64,000 bases of DNA, taken from positions 62,001 to 126,000 of the forward strand of contig JAFVGB010000012.1 in the NCBI GenBank assembly GCA_017475185.1, given 5' to 3'. The notes under the pieces were generated by a model that did not search any database, was not told the origin of the DNA, and was given only the letters and a program-made list of their open reading frames with translations. The DNA is from Clostridia bacterium. Lineage in GTDB: Bacteria; Bacillota_A; Clostridia; TANB77; CAG-508. Of this stretch, positions 51,620 to 59,953 are shown one piece after another; position 1 is the stretch's first letter; each line of letters starts with the position of its first letter. A program made the position numbers and the translations under genes.

Positions 51620-52165
51620 TCACCTCTTTTTTATAATGTTTGCAGGATTACCAGCAATAATTACGTTAGACTCTAAAAAAGATTTATTTACTAAAGAATT
51701 TGCACCTATAATTATTCCATCAGCAATTTCAATATTTCCTATAATAGTTGCACCATATCCAATTTCAACATTATTTCCAATTTTAGGACATTTTTCTAAA
51801 TCTTTACCATTGTTACCAATGCAATTATTTCCATGTAATTGAACATTATCACCTATTTTAGCACTTTTATTTATAATAATATTTTCATGCCAAATCTTTA
51901 AATTATGTCCAACATCACTTTTTATATAAATTCTGTATTTTTGTGATAAAATATTAAATCTTCTTAAATAAAAAATTTTTAAAACCTTAGCAATTATACT
52001 ATTTCTTTCTTTATAATACTGAAACTTTCTTACAGTTTTTAAAACTGTATAAAATTGATATTTTTTTTCATTTATCATCCAATAATATATAAAATGAAAA
52101 AAATCATCACAATTATAATTTTTTTTGTCTTCTTTCAAAAAATTTCTTAAATTTTTTTTATTCAT
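51620..52165 (-). CDS. Hexapeptide-repeat (CysE-like) acyltransferase
   Basis: A 181-residue protein. The first half is basic and helical; the second half is a left-handed beta-helix with repeated [I/V]-G-x-x-[V/A] hexapeptides (INKSAKIGDNVQLHGNNCIGN, KIGNNVEIGYGATIIGNI, IIIGANSLVNKS) and ends with AGNPANIIKK, as in serine acetyltransferase-type O-acetyltransferases of capsule loci. It most likely O-acetylates a sugar with acetyl-CoA in the cytoplasm. It overlaps the GT4 gene upstream by 4 bases (ATGA). Confidence 0.87.
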   Translation of the reverse strand: MNKKNLRNFLKEDKKNYNCDDFFHFIYYWMINEKKYQFYTVLKTVRKFQYYKERNSIIAKVLKIFYLRRFNILSQKYRIYIKSDVGHNLKIWHENIIINKSAKIGDNVQLHGNNCIGNNGKDLEKCPKIGNNVEIGYGATIIGNIEIADGIIIGANSLVNKSFLESNVIIAGNPANIIKKR

Positions 52166-53310
52166 TTATAATCCCCTTTATATATCAATTCATCATATAA
52201 TTCTTCTATATACTTAGCAGATTGTTCCATTGTATAACCAGCTTTTATAACATTGTTATATGCATTTTTTCTATCATATATTTTTTCGTTTAATTTAAGA
52301 ATTTCTTTTGCCCATATGCTTGGACTTTCTTTTAAATCTATAAATAAAACATTATCATTAATTTTTAATTCATTTGTTATCGAATTAGATAGTACTAAAT
52401 TTAACCCACTAGTTTGAGCTTCAATAGAAGTTATTGGCAATCCTTCATATAAAGATGGCATTACTAACACATCAAAACACTGCAAAAGATTGTTAACATC
52501 AGTTCTCTTTCCTAAAAATATTATTTTATCATCTATCTCTAATTTTTTTGCTTCTGTTTTTATTTTATTTTCAAGTTCTCCTTCTCCAACAAGCATTAAA
52601 ATAGCATTTGATTCGATTTCTAAAATTTGCTTGAAAATTTTTAGCAAATACATATGATTTTTTTGTTCAACAAATCTTCCTATATTTCCAACAACAATCT
52701 TATCATCTACTTCAAATTTTTTTCTATACTCTGTTCTAATATCTTCACTATATTTAAATTTATCTATTTCTATCCCATTTTTTATAATTTTAACTTCATT
52801 ATTTTTTATAGATTTTTTAGTAAACATACTTTCTGCTGCTAAATATGAACATGATAGTTTAAGCTTACACTTATTGTTTAATGCGAATAAAAAAGTTTTT
52901 ATCAAAAAATTTTTTATTGGTTTCTTTTTATTAAAGCCATTATGAGAATGTACAACAACATTTTCAATTTTATTATTTTTACATATGCTAGCCACCATCA
53001 AATTAAAAAAAAATGATCCAGAATTTATATGTACAATGTCATAGCGATTTTCTTTCAAAAACTTGCTTAGTTTTTTCCAAATTTCATATTTTTTTTTCAA
53101 CCAAAAACCATCACATTTTAACTCGAAAATTTTCCCACCTAATTCATATATATCATTTTTAACCAAACCATAAGTAGAATAATTTGGAGTCAAAAAATGA
53201 AATTCATATTTATCTCTATCAATATTTTTATATAAATTATATAAAAACGCAGAAACTCCACCATAATTCTTAGAACCAGCATTAATTTGAAGTATCTTTA
53301 TTTTGTCCAT
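52162..53310 (-). CDS. Glycosyltransferase family 4
   Basis: A 382-residue GT-B enzyme: INAGSKNYGGVSAFLYNLYKN near the start, IVHINSGSFFFN, VVVHSHNGFN, then VGNIGRFVEQKNHMYLLKIF, LVGEGELENKI and the E-x7-E in SLYEGLPITSIEAQ. The ATG overlaps the tagD gene by 28 bases but has its own AAAGGAG site, so the overlap is real. It adds a sugar to the lipid-linked unit of the right-hand operon. Confidence 0.88.
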   Translation of the reverse strand: MDKIKILQINAGSKNYGGVSAFLYNLYKNIDRDKYEFHFLTPNYSTYGLVKNDIYELGGKIFELKCDGFWLKKKYEIWKKLSKFLKENRYDIVHINSGSFFFNLMVASICKNNKIENVVVHSHNGFNKKKPIKNFLIKTFLFALNNKCKLKLSCSYLAAESMFTKKSIKNNEVKIIKNGIEIDKFKYSEDIRTEYRKKFEVDDKIVVGNIGRFVEQKNHMYLLKIFKQILEIESNAILMLVGEGELENKIKTEAKKLEIDDKIIFLGKRTDVNNLLQCFDVLVMPSLYEGLPITSIEAQTSGLNLVLSNSITNELKINDNVLFIDLKESPSIWAKEILKLNEKIYDRKNAYNNVIKAGYTMEQSAKYIEELYDELIYKGDYK

Positions 53311-53731
53311 AATCTACTCCTTTTATTTTTTTTGATAATAATGATGTTGATATTCCCTCAGTATGTGGTAAATACACTACATCTACACCAATGCTTTTCA
53401 TGTCTTCTTCTGTTTTTTTCCAACGTTCATTTCCTTTCCAATCATCACCAATAAATATTGCATCAAATTGTACTAGTTCATGCATTTTCATTTTATCTAA
53501 TGTATTAGCTATTATTACTTCGTCAACACCTTTTATAGCATTAACAATTTTAACACGGTTCTCTACATTTACGTTTGGAATTTTGTTTTTATATTCCTTT
53601 ACAAGTTCATCATCATTTACTCCAACAACTAAATAATCGCAATATGCTTTTGCATTATTTATTATGTTTAAATGTCCAACATGAAACAAATCAAATGTTC
53701 CTTGTGTATATCCCAATTTGTATTTCTTCAT
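53282..53731 (-). CDS. tagD: Glycerol-3-phosphate cytidylyltransferase (TagD)
   Basis: A 149-residue nucleotidyltransferase: YTQGTFDLFHVGHLNII with the catalytic HVGH (17-20), GVNDDELVKEYK, IFIGDDWKGNERW, and the ISTS element in HTEGISTSLL. It makes CDP-glycerol from glycerol 3-phosphate and CTP in the cytoplasm. The start follows the stop of the CDP-glycerol glycerophosphotransferase gene by one base, so donor and transferase are made together. This shows that the right-hand polymer, or a teichoic-acid-like side chain, carries glycerol phosphate. Confidence 0.93.
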   Translation of the reverse strand: MKKYKLGYTQGTFDLFHVGHLNIINNAKAYCDYLVVGVNDDELVKEYKNKIPNVNVENRVKIVNAIKGVDEVIIANTLDKMKMHELVQFDAIFIGDDWKGNERWKKTEEDMKSIGVDVVYLPHTEGISTSLLSKKIKGVDYGQNKDTSN

Positions 53732-53732
53732 T

Positions 53733-54953
53733 TTACTTCCTCACAATTTCAAATATTTTATCACATATAATTTTTGAAGAATTTCCACTTTCAACCAATC
53801 CGTTTTTTGTAAAATATTCTTCTAGATTTTTAATATATTTATTTTCATCAAAATTTTCAATCTGCTCATTTAATTCCAGATTATTTTTCGAGATTTCATA
53901 TGGTAAATCTTCTGGCATAACAGCCAACTGCTTTTGCTCAATATACTCATTTAAATCTGGCGCATACATTAAAGCTGGTCTTCTTGTCAAAGAAAAATCA
54001 AAGATTAAGCTTGAATAATCGCTAATCAAAAAATCTGTAATTAATAATAATTCTGATAAATCAGAATAATTTGTTACATCAATAAAATCTCCATTATTTT
54101 TTAAATCAGAACTAAACATTGATATATGTGGATGTAATCTTAATAAAACCACCCATTTTCCACCATATTTATTTTCTAATGCCTTCTTAACATTAATTAA
54201 ATTAATATCATATACCTCTATTGTTGAATTTCTTCTAAATGTAGGAGCATATAATAATATTTTGTACTCATTAGAAATATTAAGTCTTTTCTTTATATTT
54301 TCTTTCAAAAGTTCATCATTACAACTATTTATTAATATATCATTTCTTGGTAACCCATTTTTTATAATTTCACACTTATATCCAAAATCATTAATATAAG
54401 ATTTGCTTCTATAATCACTATTTGAAATAACAAAATCTGTAATTTTTGCATCATCTTTTGTTTGTTTAAGATATGTTGAATCACAATTTTTTACATCTAT
54501 TCCAACTTTTTTCATTCCTAATCCAGCATGCCATGTTTGAATATAAACTTGACCTTTTCTTTTTTTAGGCTTGAATCTTTTGATTGTATTGTCAATCCAT
54601 ATTTTAGCAGTTGATAGTTCATATAAAGCTTTAATAGTTTCGTTTTTTACGCATTTTATTTGCTCTGGAATTTCATTCTTGCTTTTCGTACCTGAAATCA
54701 ACCAAACAATTTCATAATGATTACCAGTTTTTAATAACTCTTCAACTATGTACTTGTTATTATCTCCATAACCTTTTCCATTGTAATTTACAACAACTAT
54801 TTTATTATTCTTTATAGGAATAAATCTAAATACAATGCCAATTATGAAAATGAATATTTTTTGAAAGAAAAAGTAAATTTTCTTTAAAAAGGCATATATT
54901 GAAGAACTATGTTTATTATTTTTAAATTTTATTTTCAATTTACTTAAGTTCAT
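53733..54953 (-). CDS. CDP-glycerol glycerophosphotransferase (TagB/TagF family)
   Basis: A 406-residue peripheral membrane enzyme with an N-terminal hydrophobic stretch (about 25-45, FFFQKIFIFIIGIVF). It has QTWHAGLGMKKVG, PTFRRNS, LLRLHPHIS and the C-terminal SDYSSLIFDFSL with the family's catalytic residues (His of WHAG; SS..FD). It transfers glycerol phosphate from CDP-glycerol to a lipid-linked glycan. At about 400 aa it is closer to the single-addition TagB than to long TagF polymerases. Linked tagD supports this. Start: the ATG overlaps the stop of the GT2 gene by one base. Confidence 0.9.
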   Translation of the reverse strand: MNLSKLKIKFKNNKHSSSIYAFLKKIYFFFQKIFIFIIGIVFRFIPIKNNKIVVVNYNGKGYGDNNKYIVEELLKTGNHYEIVWLISGTKSKNEIPEQIKCVKNETIKALYELSTAKIWIDNTIKRFKPKKRKGQVYIQTWHAGLGMKKVGIDVKNCDSTYLKQTKDDAKITDFVISNSDYRSKSYINDFGYKCEIIKNGLPRNDILINSCNDELLKENIKKRLNISNEYKILLYAPTFRRNSTIEVYDINLINVKKALENKYGGKWVVLLRLHPHISMFSSDLKNNGDFIDVTNYSDLSELLLITDFLISDYSSLIFDFSLTRRPALMYAPDLNEYIEQKQLAVMPEDLPYEISKNNLELNEQIENFDENKYIKNLEEYFTKNGLVESGNSSKIICDKIFEIVRK

Positions 54954-55798
54954 TATTTAACCTTCTTTCGAAGCAGATTTTTATATATCCAATCCCTAAT
55001 ATTATTTGGAATTAAACACACTATTATATGAGGAATTGTACTTTTCAAATAATCAAAAATGGAAAAATATCCAGTTCTCAATTGTTCGTTTTTGAATTTT
55101 AAAATTGTTTTCATATATTTTATTCCACCACGTCTTTTATAAAAATCTTTTCCAATTCTCATATATACTAATGGTTCTTGAATATTATAGCATTTACAAC
55201 CAGTTTTTAATAATCTTATATACAAATCATAATCTTCACATAAATAAAAATCACGATAATTATCTGCTTTTAATACAGCACTTTTTTTATATAACAATGA
55301 TGGGTGCCTAAATGGACACCTTTTTTTTGAAAATTTATATATTTCTTTCTGATTCTCTGGCAAAATAACATGACATGTAATATTAGAAATTTCTTCTTCA
55401 AATTCTTCTACATTGCTGCCAACCAAATCAATATCAGGATTATTTTCAAATACTTTAAATTGTTTTTCTATTCTATCAGGAACAGAATAATCATCTGAAT
55501 CCATTCTTGCAATAAATTCATTTCTACACTTTTCAACTCCAAGTTTTAAAGCCGGTCCCAACCCACCATTTTTTTCTATTTTTACAATATTAAAAATATC
55601 TGGATATCTTGTTTTATATTTTTCTATTACTTTTTCTAATTCATCAGTTAAAGGTCCATCCTCTACTAACAAGAATTCATCACACATTACAGTTTGTTTC
55701 ATCATACTTTCTATACTATAATCAAGCCACTCTGGTTTCTCTTTGCAATAGACAGACATTAAAACACTATATTTAGGGTATGTATTTTTTTTATCCAT
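54953..55798 (-). CDS. Glycosyltransferase family 2 (AmsE/WcaA-like)
   Basis: A 281-residue GT-A enzyme: YSVLMSVYCKEKPEWLDYSIESM, LVEDGPLTDELE, the KNGGLGPALKLGVE loop, ARMDSDDYSVPDRIEKQ and VGSNVEEFEE, then FRHPSLLYKKSA. This form, with VEDGP and DSDD, is that of the AmsE-like family of capsule and exopolysaccharide loci. It is the second gene of the right-hand operon, just after the initiating transferase, and so may add the second sugar. Confidence 0.88.
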   Translation of the reverse strand: MDKKNTYPKYSVLMSVYCKEKPEWLDYSIESMMKQTVMCDEFLLVEDGPLTDELEKVIEKYKTRYPDIFNIVKIEKNGGLGPALKLGVEKCRNEFIARMDSDDYSVPDRIEKQFKVFENNPDIDLVGSNVEEFEEEISNITCHVILPENQKEIYKFSKKRCPFRHPSLLYKKSAVLKADNYRDFYLCEDYDLYIRLLKTGCKCYNIQEPLVYMRIGKDFYKRRGGIKYMKTILKFKNEQLRTGYFSIFDYLKSTIPHIIVCLIPNNIRDWIYKNLLRKKVK

Positions 55799-55857
55799 TT
55801 TTTCTCCTTTTTAGTAATACAAAATTTTAAGCCATCAATTAATGATATTTAACTATA

Positions 55858-56556
55858 TCAATGTGCTCCTTGTTTAAATATAACAACTGCAAACGACTTA
55901 AAAAATATCTTTAAATCTAACATCATAGAATATTTCTCACTGTACTCTTTTTCTATTTCTAGTCTTTCCTTGAAACTAATATTGCTTCTTCCACTAGTCT
56001 GCCACAACCCAGTAAGGCCTGGCTTTGTTTTTACTATATATTTATAATATTTTCCCATATCTTTTTTCTCTCTAATTAGATATGGTCTATTTCCCACTAA
56101 ACTCATTTCGCCTTTTAAAATATTAATAAATTGAGGAAACTCGTCTAAGCTGGTTTTTCTTAGTATTTTACCAGCTTTAGTTATTCTTGGATCATTTTTC
56201 ATTTTTTTATTTGTCTCGTATTCAATACGTAATTCTTCATTTTCTTTTAACAATTTTCTTAGCTTTCTATCTGCTTGTTTTACCATTGTTCTATATTTAT
56301 ATAATTTGAACTCTTTTCCATTTTTTCCAATTCTTTTTTGTACGTAAAAAATTGTTCCCTCTTCTTTATTTACTGTATTAATTATTTTCACAACTGCTGT
56401 TAATGGAATTAATAGAATGCATCCTATTATTCCAACTATAATATCTATTGTTCTTTTTATAAAATCATAAGCTTTTAATTTGCTTTTTTCTACACATTTA
56501 TCTATTTTATCAACTACTAAGAGTTTTTCATCTACTGTTTTATCAATACTATTCAT
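55858..56556 (-). CDS. Undecaprenyl-phosphate sugar-1-phosphate transferase (initiating enzyme)
   Basis: About 232 residues: one membrane helix (about 40-62, VGIIGCILLIPLTAVVKII), then the bacterial sugar transferase domain with IGKNGKEFKLYKYRTM, ILRKTSLDEFPQFINILKGEMSLVGNRPYL and KPGLTGLWQTSGRSNISF, the motifs of the monotopic WcaJ/PglC/EpsL family. It couples the first sugar phosphate to undecaprenyl phosphate at the inner face. I place the start at 56556 (GGGGGGAAATTAC just upstream); 26 in-frame codons further up lack a site. It heads the right-hand operon behind the promoter at 56603. Confidence 0.93.
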   Translation of the reverse strand: MNSIDKTVDEKLLVVDKIDKCVEKSKLKAYDFIKRTIDIIVGIIGCILLIPLTAVVKIINTVNKEEGTIFYVQKRIGKNGKEFKLYKYRTMVKQADRKLRKLLKENEELRIEYETNKKMKNDPRITKAGKILRKTSLDEFPQFINILKGEMSLVGNRPYLIREKKDMGKYYKYIVKTKPGLTGLWQTSGRSNISFKERLEIEKEYSEKYSMMLDLKIFFKSFAVVIFKQGAH

Positions 56557-56602
56557 GTAATTTCCCCCCAAAGATTTTATCCTTTGAAATACATCTAATT
56601 TG

Positions 56603-56631
56603 ATTTTATAATATATTGTAATTTTTTTCAA
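56603..56631 (-). promoter_or_regulatory. Candidate promoter of the right-hand polysaccharide operon
   Basis: TTGAAA (56626-56631), 17 bases, TAAAAT (56603-56608) on the minus strand, followed by a leader of about 40 bases to the initiating transferase. Confidence 0.55.
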
Positions 56632-56754
56632 CATTTTTTAAGTTTTTTTTAGGTTTTTATTATATTTTTTTCATTTTCTGGTTTACATATTTAATTTCTA
56701 TATTTTTAATACTATATTCATTTTTTGCCAAAAACTGTTTCCATTTCAATATTA

Positions 56755-56783
56755 TTGACTTTATTCAAAAAACATTATATAAT
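56755..56783 (+). promoter_or_regulatory. Strong promoter of the orphan gene at 56855
   Basis: TTGACT (56755-56760), 17 bases, TATAAT (56778-56783). The divergent operon promoter is about 120 bases away. Confidence 0.65.
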
Positions 56784-56797
56784 ATAAACTATGTAAA

Positions 56798-56827
56798 CCA
56801 CAATATGTGGATGGATTATACATCCAC
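56798..56827 (+). promoter_or_regulatory. Pair of mutually exclusive leader hairpins
   Basis: CCACA-ATA-TGTGG (56798-56810) and GTGGATG-GATTATA-CATCCAC (56807-56827) share the TGTGG bases, so only one can form at a time. They lie between the predicted transcript start and the ribosome binding site of the gene at 56855. Confidence 0.35.
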
Positions 56828-56854
56828 TACCTATTTTATGAAAGGGGAATAATA

Positions 56855-57463
56855 ATGAAGCTTTATGAGCATTTTAACGAACAATTAGCACAAAACCTCA
56901 TCGACACTATGAAGCAAAATGATATAAGCTTCAATCTTAACAGCTGCGAAGACGAACGGTATGTAACTATCTTTATTTATAATAAAGATATTGATCTGCC
57001 AAAGAAATACCGTACAAAAGCTAGGCTTGCAAAGCCAATGGTTGATGTCTTTTACACAAGAGCTCGAAATTTTGATTACAAAACAGTAAGCACATACGAA
57101 TTCAAAAAAGAAAATCCAGAAGCTGAAATAAAACCCATCAACTTTTTATGGGGAGACTTAGAAAACATGAATGAATTTGCAGACATTAAAGCACATATCG
57201 TATCATTATCCCGTACACTCTTTACATCAGCTACAAAACTGTGTGCAGACAGATTAGGAACAAAATTGGCACTTATGCCTATTGAATTATATATTCCAAA
57301 TTTCAAAGGAATGTATGTTTCAAAACTTCCATCAGTAGAATATTTATTGCACATAGAAAAAAGTTCATCCGGAAAAACAACAGAATCTGTAATGAGTTAT
57401 ATTGAAAAACTGGATAACAGCATGTCCAATAGTCCTTTTTTCCTTTTTTCACAAAATGACTAA
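56855..57463 (+). CDS. Hypothetical protein, unrecognised
   Basis: A soluble protein of about 202 residues with no signal, membrane helix or motif I recognise. The start at 56855 follows AAAGGGGAATAAT; sixteen upstream in-frame codons fall in the leader hairpins. It is predicted mixed alpha/beta (IIYN-type strands YVTIFIYNKD, a helix DIKAHIVSLSRTLFTSATKL). Its codons use more C and G at third positions than the neighbours, which hints at a different origin. A strong promoter and a shared bidirectional terminator make it a single-gene unit, and it is divergent from the polysaccharide operon. No function is proposed. Confidence 0.75.
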   Translation: MKLYEHFNEQLAQNLIDTMKQNDISFNLNSCEDERYVTIFIYNKDIDLPKKYRTKARLAKPMVDVFYTRARNFDYKTVSTYEFKKENPEAEIKPINFLWGDLENMNEFADIKAHIVSLSRTLFTSATKLCADRLGTKLALMPIELYIPNFKGMYVSKLPSVEYLLHIEKSSSGKTTESVMSYIEKLDNSMSNSPFFLFSQND

Positions 57464-57495
57464 AAAAAGCGGAATCACTTTTGATTCCGCTTTTT
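57464..57495. terminator. Bidirectional terminator between orphan gene and fic
   Basis: A 14-bp perfect stem AAAAAGCGGAATCA (57464-57477) with 57482-57495 and loop CTTT, with an A-run on one side and a T-run on the other, between convergent genes. Confidence 0.9.
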
Positions 57496-57503
57496 ATCCT
57501 TTT

Positions 57504-58931
57504 TTATCCATTTACAAGTAAAAATGGTAAATCACCTATACTTAAAAATTCATTTTCCATTTCAATACATTCCATTGTTTTTTCAGATAGTGCTGCCAAA
57601 TATTTAGACTCATTTTTCTTAATTACTTTATTTGCTTCTTTAATATAATCTAAATAATCTTTTCTCTTTTCTTTTCTGAATATACCTATCATACCTTTTG
57701 ATTGCAAAAGTATATTAACTATTGCCCTTGCAGTTCTTCCATTTCCACTTTCAAATGGATGAATTTTAATAAATCTATAATGTATTCTTAGAACTTCTTT
57801 TATATAAGTTTCATTATCAATTTCATCCTTTTTACTAATTAAAACTTCAATCATCTTACACAAGTTTTCTAATGAATCTTTTATTTTTTCTGGCTTAACA
57901 AATTCATCACTTTCGCCATATTTGCTTGTTGATATTTCTGAACTTCTATATTTCAAACTATTTTGATTTTTTGTCCTGTTTGTTATATTATACAATCTGT
58001 TAATTTTTTCTATACGCTTTAATACTTCTTGTTCATCTATTTCATCAAAGCTCATTGATAAAGCTTCTAAAACCGCCATTGTTGTATAATATGTATCTTT
58101 TATTGATATAAATTCACCATAAGGAAAATTTCTTAATTCGATCATTTGTATTGTTTCATAAGACATACTTTCAACTAAACTATTGAATCCAATTGAAATT
58201 TTCCCCAGCTTTTGTAATTCAGTAGCATCAAGTGTTCTGTCGATTAATTCATCTTTAAAAAATTTATTTCCCATTATATTTACAAAAATATAATTTGCAA
58301 TATTTTCTATCAATTCCTCTTTAGCATTAGTATTTGATAATGTATCTTTCAGTATCTTATTAAGATTATTTCTTAATTCTTCATCACTTTTTGGTGGAAT
58401 TAAAAATCTAATAATATATTTATTAATATATGAGCTAATTGGGCTTTTACTCATTAAAACTTCATTATCTAAAATTATATTTTTAACATATGGTTTTATT
58501 ACTTCTGTTATAAGTTTTTCTCTTAAATTCAAATCTGTTTTTAACATATTAACATGAAATTCATATGGGAAAATATCATCCATATCTATATCATATAAAT
58601 CTTGATTTTCATTATATTTTTTTATAAAACCGATTTTTTGAAAAGGTCCAATTACACCTTCTTTTGTTAAAGCCATTGAAACAACTTCTGGTGAAATTTC
58701 TTTACTGTTTGATAGAAATCTTTGAACCAGCATTTTTATTATTCTAATATCTGTACTACTTCCAAAACGAGCATAATTTCCATCTTTATCAACTATACTA
58801 CATCTGCATTCACTTAATATAATATCCATTATTTTTTTGAATTCAAAATTCGAATTAAATGCTTCTTCTGCTTCAATTCCTTCATTTTTCTTTATTAAAT
58901 CAAGTATTTTAGTAGCATCATTTCTTATCAT
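57504..58931 (-). CDS. Fic family protein
   Basis: A 475-residue protein. The Fic motif HPFESGNGR lies at about 392-400 within IKIHPFESGNGRTARAIVNILL; the His would be the catalytic base for transfer of AMP or another nucleotide to a protein hydroxyl. The long N-terminal part (about 1-240) is helical and not assigned. No clear inhibitory (S/T)-x3-E-(G/N) helix was found before the Fic core, so regulation is unclear. It lies 25 bases after the lipoprotein gene and likely shares its promoter. No antitoxin-like partner is adjacent. Confidence 0.88.
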   Translation of the reverse strand: MIRNDATKILDLIKKNEGIEAEEAFNSNFEFKKIMDIILSECRCSIVDKDGNYARFGSSTDIRIIKMLVQRFLSNSKEISPEVVSMALTKEGVIGPFQKIGFIKKYNENQDLYDIDMDDIFPYEFHVNMLKTDLNLREKLITEVIKPYVKNIILDNEVLMSKSPISSYINKYIIRFLIPPKSDEELRNNLNKILKDTLSNTNAKEELIENIANYIFVNIMGNKFFKDELIDRTLDATELQKLGKISIGFNSLVESMSYETIQMIELRNFPYGEFISIKDTYYTTMAVLEALSMSFDEIDEQEVLKRIEKINRLYNITNRTKNQNSLKYRSSEISTSKYGESDEFVKPEKIKDSLENLCKMIEVLISKKDEIDNETYIKEVLRIHYRFIKIHPFESGNGRTARAIVNILLQSKGMIGIFRKEKRKDYLDYIKEANKVIKKNESKYLAALSEKTMECIEMENEFLSIGDLPFLLVNG

Positions 58932-58956
58932 TTGTATACTCCTTTTATTTTAACAT

Positions 58957-59472
58957 TTAATCTAAAAGATACCAATTTCCGTCGATTTCATAAACTTTGT
59001 ATTTTTCATTTTCTTTTTCTTCTTTATCAGCACCTTTTGTGTTCATATTTACATTTAACACATACCCTTTTGTTATAGATATTTCTTTGTCATATCGTAA
59101 CTTTAAATTTTCTTCGACTTTAGATAAATCATCACTTGAGATTTCTTCTTTTTCAGTAATTTCATATGTTACATTTAAGCCATCTCCATATTCTTCTTTC
59201 ATGTATTCTAGCATTACTCCTATATTTTCATTCGTATATACATCTTTAATAGTTTCTGAAATAAAATCTGGATATGCTTTTAAGAATTTTTCTGAATTTC
59301 CTTCAGTTAACCCCTCTATTGCGTTTTTTATTGGTTCCTCACACAAAGCTTCATTGTTTTCTTTATTATCTTTATTATTTTCATTTTTTTGACATCCTGT
59401 TAGTACACATATACTCATTAACATAATAGTTAAAAGTGCAACTAATTTTAACCCTTTTCTATTTTTCAACAT
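58957..59472 (-). CDS. Lipoprotein with LKAYPDF domain
   Basis: A 171-residue protein with a lipoprotein signal: basic start, hydrophobic core and lipobox VLTGC (Cys about 27). A low-complexity linker (KNENNKDNKENN) leads to a domain of about 130 residues (EPIKNAIEGL, FLKAYPDFIS, YDKEISITKGY, VYEIDGNWYLLD). The same domain, about 35% by eye, follows a membrane helix in the zinc-ribbon protein at 61820. The family name is unknown to me; it might be a DUF with a cystatin-like fold. It sits outside the membrane. A promoter candidate lies upstream. Confidence 0.8.
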   Translation of the reverse strand: MLKNRKGLKLVALLTIMLMSICVLTGCQKNENNKDNKENNEALCEEPIKNAIEGLTEGNSEKFLKAYPDFISETIKDVYTNENIGVMLEYMKEEYGDGLNVTYEITEKEEISSDDLSKVEENLKLRYDKEISITKGYVLNVNMNTKGADKEEKENEKYKVYEIDGNWYLLD

Positions 59473-59509
59473 ATTTTTCCTCCTAAATATTTTTACAATT
59501 TACAATTAA

Positions 59510-59538
59510 AAAATATCATATGTACGATTTTTTTTCAA
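59510..59538 (-). promoter_or_regulatory. Candidate promoter of the lipoprotein-fic unit
   Basis: TTGAAA (59533-59538), 17 bases, TATTTT (59510-59515) with extended TG on the minus strand. Confidence 0.45.
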
Positions 59539-59598
59539 TACTTTTATTTAAGTTTTTAGCACACTATAAACTATATTTATATATTATTAATTTTTCTT

Positions 59599-59910
59599 TT
59601 AATGTTTACTACTCAACTTTATAATTTCATCCATATCATCATCTTTTGCCGCCTTATTTCTTCTTATTTTTCCACATTTTTTACATTTAAAAATAATAAC
59701 ATAACCCTTTTTTCCATCAATTTCAAGTCCAACAGGTTCAAGCATTCCGTGACAATCTTCTTGTCTGTCACCTGGATTAACATCAACATGTTTAGAATGA
59801 AGACAATATGGGCAATGATTTCTACAAGAATACCCTAGTTTTTCAACTTTTTTTCCACAATTTTCGCAAATAAAACTTTCATCTATTTCTGTAAACAAGC
59901 TATTATTCAT
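59599..59910 (-). CDS. RNHCP domain protein
   Basis: A 103-residue zinc-ribbon-like protein with Cys pairs at 15/18, 33/36 and 76/79 plus C29 and C53, and the motif R-N-H-C-P (30-34) that names the family. The function of RNHCP proteins is unknown. The multiple CxxC pairs suggest zinc binding. The ribosome binding site is AAGGAAAATTAAA before ATG. The GGACGGTC repeat lies between this gene and the kinase gene upstream. Confidence 0.9.
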   Translation of the reverse strand: MNNSLFTEIDESFICENCGKKVEKLGYSCRNHCPYCLHSKHVDVNPGDRQEDCHGMLEPVGLEIDGKKGYVIIFKCKKCGKIRRNKAAKDDDMDEIIKLSSKH

Positions 59911-59927
59911 TTTAATTTTCCTTTCTT

Positions 59928-59953
59928 GAAACGTTTTTGGACGGTCTTTTTTT
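59928..59953. repeat. Third, degenerate copy of the GGACGGTC repeat
   Basis: GAAACGTTTTTGGACGGTC followed by a T-run matches the frame of the copies at 10302-10363 (gaaac...ggacggtcttttttt). Its end coincides with the stop codon of the kinase gene at 59952. Confidence 0.6.

Noticed and set aside
53575..54018. A 147-codon plus-strand open frame
   Set aside because: It lies opposite tagD and the glycerophosphotransferase gene, both of which have clear family motifs; no start signal was found.
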